NCBI GenBank assembly: GCA_964562375.1
Contig: CAZLSW010000063.1
Location: 1 to 19,610, forward strand
Source: JAJPXC01 sp964562375
Lineage (GTDB): Bacteria > Bacteroidota > Bacteroidia > Bacteroidales > Muribaculaceae
Direction of reading: 5' to 3'
Length of the DNA stretch: 19,610 nucleotides
Shown here: in pieces, positions 16,489 to 19,610 of the stretch
How the letters are laid out: each line of letters begins with the position of its first letter
Position numbering within the stretch: the stretch's first letter is position 1
The notes under the pieces: model-generated
The model's database searches: none
What the model was told of the DNA's origin: nothing
What the model saw: only the letters and a program-made list of their open reading frames with translations
Program-made: the position numbers and the translations under genes

Positions 16489-16935
16489 ATGGATTTAAGT
16501 AATCTGCAACCCGCCGTAGGGTCGGTAAGAACCAAAACCCGTGTCGGCCGTGGCCAGGGCTCGGGCAAGGGGGGAACCTCTACCCGCGGCCACAAAGGCG
16601 CCAAGTCGCGCTCAGGATACAGCCGCAAAATCGGTTTCGAAGGTGGCCAGATGCCCCTTCAGCGCCGTCTCCCCAAATGGGGCTTCAAGAATATCAATCG
16701 TGTTGAGTACAAGGCAATCAACCTCAGCGACCTCGAGGCCCTCGCCGCCGAGAAGGAGCTGGAGAAGATCGGCTTGGACGAGCTCCGCGCAGCCGGCTGG
16801 CTCAAGGGCAAGCAACTCGTGAAGGTGCTCGCCAAGGGCAAGCTCTCCCGCAAGCTCAACGTCGAGGCCAACGCCTTCTCAGCCGCCGCCCAAAAGGCCA
16901 TCGAGGACCTTGGCGGTACCGTCACAAAAATCTAG
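16489..16935 (+). CDS. rplO: 50S ribosomal protein uL15
   Basis: A 148-aa late-assembly protein. The glycine- and arginine-rich N-terminal arm (VGRGQGSGKGGTSTRGHKG) and the signature GFEGGQMPLQRRLPKWGF are both present, followed by the globular domain with AKGKLSRKLNVEANAFS. It is 24 nt after rpmD and 16 nt before secY, the usual position. Confidence 0.99.
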   Translation: MDLSNLQPAVGSVRTKTRVGRGQGSGKGGTSTRGHKGAKSRSGYSRKIGFEGGQMPLQRRLPKWGFKNINRVEYKAINLSDLEALAAEKELEKIGLDELRAAGWLKGKQLVKVLAKGKLSRKLNVEANAFSAAAQKAIEDLGGTVTKI

Positions 16936-16951
16936 AAAATAACTTGCAATA

Positions 16952-18301
16952 ATGAGATTCGTACAAACGATTAAAAATATCTGGACGATTGAGGAGCTGC
17001 GTCAGCGACTGCTCATCACCCTCCTGCTGGTGCTCGTCTACCGTCTCGGTTGCTACGTGGTGCTTCCCGGCATCTCGCCCGACGACCTTGACGCCCTGTC
17101 GAAGTTCACCAACAAGAGCGGCCTGATGCAGCTGTTGGACATGTTCTCAGGCGGCGCCTTCTCCCAGGCCTCAATCTTCGCGTTGGGTATCATGCCCTAC
17201 ATCACCGCGTCGATCGTGATACAGCTCTTGGGCATGGTGCTACCCTCGTTCCAGAAGATGCAGCGCGAAGGAGAGTCGGGCCGTCAAAAGCTCAACCAGT
17301 ACACCCGTTACCTCACCGTGCTTATCCTGTTGCTCCAAGGTCCGGCCTATCTGGTCAACCTTCAGGTGCAGGTAAGCGCCGCCGGTGGCGCGGCCCACAT
17401 GGGCTTCTGGACCGTCTGCTATCTGACGATCATCTTGGCCGCCGGCTCGATGTTCATCATGTGGCTCGGTGAGCGCATCACCGACCGCGGCATCGGCAAC
17501 GGTATCTCCTTCATCATCCTCGTGGGCATCATCGCCCGCCTCCCGGGGGCACTCTTCTACGAGTTCACCTCGCGTCTGCCCGGGTCGACCGGCAGCGAGG
17601 GCGGCTTGATCATGTTCATCGTCGAGGTAATCCTGCTGTTCGCCGTAACCATCGGCGCCGTGATGCTCGTGCAAGGTACCCGCAAGGTGCCTGTGCAGTA
17701 CGCCAAGCGTATCGTGGGCAACAAGCAGTACGGTGGCGCCCGCCAGTACATCCCCTTGAAGGTCAACGCCGCCGGTGTGATGCCTATCATCTTCGCCCAG
17801 GCGATCATGTTCATCCCCATCACCCTGGCAGGATTCGGCGCCGGCGAGGACTCCTCAGGCTTCTTCGCCGCCTTCAGCGACATCAATGGATTCTGGTACA
17901 ACTTCGTGTACTTCATCATGATTGTTGCGTTCACCTACTTCTACACCGCCATCACCGTGCGTCCCACGCAGATGGCCGAGGATATGAAGCGCAACAACGG
18001 ATTCATCCCCGGCGTGAAGCCCGGCAAGAAGACGGCCGAGTATCTCGACTCGATCATGTCGCGCATCACCCTTCCCGGATCCATCTTCCTTGGTATCGTG
18101 GCTATCCTCCCCGCCTTCGCGCGCTTCTTCGGCATCAGCCAGAACTTCGCGCAATTCTTCGGTGGCACCTCGCTGCTGATTATGGTGGGCGTAGTGCTCG
18201 ACACCCTGCAGCAGATTGAGTCCCACTTGATGATGCACCATTACGATGGCCTGATGAAGGACGGCAAAATCAAGGGCCGCACCACAGGCAGCGCCTATTA
18301 A
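16952..18301 (+). CDS. secY: Protein translocase channel subunit SecY
   Basis: A 449-aa inner-membrane protein forming the channel of the SecYEG translocon, which exports unfolded proteins such as the lipoprotein encoded in this window. The sequence has about ten hydrophobic segments, starting near residue 18. Conserved features are the plug-region GGAFSQASIFALGIMPYI, the MQREGESGRQKLNQYTRY cytoplasmic loop, GERITDRGIGNGIS, KVNAAGVMPIIFAQ, and the IPGVKPGKKTAEYLD loop that contacts SecA or ribosomes. Length is typical. It follows rplO by 16 nt, as in most spc operons. Confidence 0.99.
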   Translation: MRFVQTIKNIWTIEELRQRLLITLLLVLVYRLGCYVVLPGISPDDLDALSKFTNKSGLMQLLDMFSGGAFSQASIFALGIMPYITASIVIQLLGMVLPSFQKMQREGESGRQKLNQYTRYLTVLILLLQGPAYLVNLQVQVSAAGGAAHMGFWTVCYLTIILAAGSMFIMWLGERITDRGIGNGISFIILVGIIARLPGALFYEFTSRLPGSTGSEGGLIMFIVEVILLFAVTIGAVMLVQGTRKVPVQYAKRIVGNKQYGGARQYIPLKVNAAGVMPIIFAQAIMFIPITLAGFGAGEDSSGFFAAFSDINGFWYNFVYFIMIVAFTYFYTAITVRPTQMAEDMKRNNGFIPGVKPGKKTAEYLDSIMSRITLPGSIFLGIVAILPAFARFFGISQNFAQFFGGTSLLIMVGVVLDTLQQIESHLMMHHYDGLMKDGKIKGRTTGSAY

Positions 18302-18342
18302 ACTTAACCGCAAGCTTACCCCGTAACGCTTAACAACGCAAA

Positions 18343-19125
18343 ATGATCTACCTAAAGACACCCGAGGAACTCGAAAAAATGCAAGCCGCTTGCACCCTGG
18401 TATCCAAAGCCATGGGAGCAGTGGCCGAGGCTATCGCCCCGGGCGTCACCACCCATAAGCTCGACTCCATCGCCCGCGAAACAATGCTCGCGGGCGGTGG
18501 ACGTCCCGCTTGCTTGGGATACCAAGGCTTCCCCGGCACCCTGTGCATCGAGGTCAACGAGGTCGTGGTCCACGGATTCCCTTCCAACTATGCCCTACGC
18601 TCGGGCGACATCGTCGGTATTGACACCGTCGTCGAGCTTGACGGCTTTTGCGGCGACATGTGCTACACGTTCGCCGTCGGAGATGTCGATCCCAAAGTGA
18701 TGACCCTTCTGAAAACCACCAAGGAAGCCCTCTACCGCGGAATCGCCGCGTGCAAGGTCGACAAACGCGTGGGAGACATCTCCAACGCAATCCAGACCTA
18801 TTGCGAATCGCGCGGCTACACCCTCGTGCGCGAGATGTGTGGCCACGGCATCGGCAAAAGCATGCACGAGGACCCCGAGGTGCCCAACTACGGCCGAAAA
18901 GGCACAGGCCCGCTTCTGCGCAACGGCATGTGCATCGCCATCGAGCCCATGGTCAACCTCGGCAGCCGCCATGTCACCTTCGAGAAAGACGGATGGACCT
19001 GCCGCACGCGCGACCGCAAGCCGTCGGCCCACTTCGAGCACACCGTGGCCCTGGTCAACGACGAGACGCGTATCCTGACGACCTTCGACTACATCGAGGC
19101 CGCCCTGGGTGACCGCAAGATCTAA
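18343..19125 (+). CDS. map: Methionine aminopeptidase, type I
   Basis: A 260-aa cytosolic metallopeptidase that removes the initiator Met from new proteins with small second residues. The five metal ligands are all visible: Asp94, Asp105, His168 (in GHGIGKSMHE), Glu201 (in IEPM) and Glu232 (in FEHT). His77, equivalent to the substrate-contacting His79 of E. coli, is present too. There is no N-terminal zinc-finger extension and no type II insert. It lies 41 nt after secY and 29 nt before infA, a common arrangement in Bacteroidota and Firmicutes. Co-expression with ribosomal genes fits its role on nascent chains. Confidence 0.98.
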   Translation: MIYLKTPEELEKMQAACTLVSKAMGAVAEAIAPGVTTHKLDSIARETMLAGGGRPACLGYQGFPGTLCIEVNEVVVHGFPSNYALRSGDIVGIDTVVELDGFCGDMCYTFAVGDVDPKVMTLLKTTKEALYRGIAACKVDKRVGDISNAIQTYCESRGYTLVREMCGHGIGKSMHEDPEVPNYGRKGTGPLLRNGMCIAIEPMVNLGSRHVTFEKDGWTCRTRDRKPSAHFEHTVALVNDETRILTTFDYIEAALGDRKI

Positions 19126-19154
19126 AAGCGTAACACTTAAAAAGAAGAAACGAT

Positions 19155-19373
19155 ATGGCAAAGCAAGCAGCGATTGAATTGGACGGCGTGATCGTCGAGG
19201 CGTTGAGCAACGCGATGTTCCGCGTGGAGCTCGCCAACGGCCACGAGATCACAGCCCACATCTCCGGCAAGATGCGTATGCATTACATCAAGATCTTGCC
19301 CGGCGACAAGGTGCGCGTCGAAATGTCGCCCTACGACCTGTCGAAAGGGCGCATAGCATTCCGTTACAAATAA
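19155..19373 (+). CDS. infA: Translation initiation factor IF-1
   Basis: A 72-aa OB-fold protein that binds the 30S A site during initiation and assists IF-2 and IF-3. The sequence MAKQAAIELDGVIVEAL, FRVELANGHEITAHISGKMRMHYIKILPGDKV and the final SPYDLSKGRIAFRYK match the whole family profile. The length is exactly the usual 72 aa. It lies between map and rpmJ, the standard location at the spc/alpha boundary in this phylum. Confidence 0.99.
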   Translation: MAKQAAIELDGVIVEALSNAMFRVELANGHEITAHISGKMRMHYIKILPGDKVRVEMSPYDLSKGRIAFRYK

Positions 19374-19399
19374 TTCAACTTCAAGATACTAAAGGAAAT

Positions 19400-19516
19400 A
19401 TGAAAGTAAGAGCTTCAATCAAAAAGCGCACCCCCGACAGCAAGATCGTGCGCCGCAAGGGACGCCTTTACGTGATCAACAAGAAAAACCCCAAGTACAA
19501 ACAACGTCAAGGTTAA
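19400..19516 (+). CDS. rpmJ: 50S ribosomal protein bL36, zinc-free form
   Basis: A 38-aa protein read between infA and rpsM. It begins MKVRASIKKR and ends NPKYKQRQG, the two ends conserved in L36. The zinc ligands of the common form (three Cys and one His) are replaced by Thr11, Ser14, Asn and Tyr, so this is the metal-free variant. AAGGA precedes the ATG by 4 nt. L36 stabilises 23S rRNA near the factor-binding region. Confidence 0.96.
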   Translation: MKVRASIKKRTPDSKIVRRKGRLYVINKKNPKYKQRQG

Positions 19517-19526
19517 ATATTTTTCT

Positions 19527-19534
19527 TAATTTTG
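19527..19534 (+). promoter_or_regulatory. Possible internal -7 element before rpsM
   Basis: TAATTTTG followed by CAAAAA matches the Bacteroidota -7 form in the 41-nt gap between rpmJ and rpsM, where the alpha operon begins in E. coli. There is no TTG at the expected -33 distance, which falls in the end of rpmJ. It may be a weak internal promoter or chance in AT-rich sequence. Confidence 0.3.
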
Positions 19535-19557
19535 CAAAAAAATTCAGATAAAGAAAT

Positions 19558-19610
19558 ATGGCAGTAAGAATCGTGGGAGTTGACCTCCCCCAAAACAAAA
19601 GAGGTGAAAT
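19558..19610 (+). CDS. rpsM: 30S ribosomal protein uS13, N-terminal fragment
   Basis: The first 17 complete codons read MAVRIVGVDLPQNKRGE, the conserved beginning of S13, a 30S head protein that contacts the P-site tRNA and the 50S subunit. The gene continues beyond the window edge, so the truncation is artificial. Its position after rpmJ predicts rpsK, rpsD, rpoA and rplQ downstream. Confidence 0.95.
   Translation, partial: MAVRIVGVDLPQNKRGE

Noticed and set aside
19400..19516. Degenerate L36 lacking its zinc ligands
   Set aside because: The rest of the protein is well conserved, and metal-free L36 is the usual form in this group. It is not a pseudogene.

Overview
The window is a chromosomal segment from a member of the Bacteroidales (phylum Bacteroidota), fairly GC-rich in its coding regions. 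Four things suggest this. The lead promoter has the Bacteroidota-type -33/-7 form (TTTG, 20 bp, TAACTTTG). Almost all starts are preceded by A-rich sequence rather than a Shine-Dalgarno. The large lipoprotein has a DUF6562/fimbrillin-like N-terminus typical of gut Bacteroidales. The ribosomal gene order joins the str, S10, spc and the start of the alpha clusters without tuf. A gut genus such as one of the Muribaculaceae is possible, but the family cannot be fixed by eye.

Layout: (1) 1-2435, a minus-strand surface lipoprotein with a duplicated beta-helix-like repeat, followed by a candidate terminator hairpin at the window edge. (2) 2436-2901, a divergent intergenic region with a nine-C tract, an operator-like inverted repeat, candidate -7 elements and a 169-bp imperfect palindrome built from ACGAAT/ATTCGT hexamers. 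(3) 2902-4179, an NhaC-family Na+/H+ antiporter. (4) 4168-4347, a strong promoter whose -33 box lies inside the end of the antiporter gene, then a leader of about 140 nt with a hairpin. (5) 4348-19610, one uninterrupted plus-strand run: rpsL, rpsG, fusA, rpsJ, rplC, rplD, rplW, rplB, rpsS, rplV, rpsC, rplP, rpmC, rpsQ, rplN, rplX, rplE, rpsN, rpsH, rplF, rplR, rpsE, rpmD, rplO, secY, map, infA, rpmJ and the first codons of rpsM.

The run codes for translation and protein export: 30S and 50S proteins, elongation factor G, initiation factor 1, the SecY channel and methionine aminopeptidase. Spacing is mostly 3-60 nt, with two TAATG stop/start overlaps (rplC/rplD, rplX/rplE). The larger gaps are rpsL-rpsG (188 nt) and rpsN-rpsH (93 nt); both contain inverted repeats and are candidate control points. 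No gene appears frameshifted or truncated except rpsM, which runs off the window.

I found no convincing new multi-gene system. The parts most worth a second look are the palindromic element and promoter region between the lipoprotein and antiporter genes, and the structured gaps inside the ribosomal operon.
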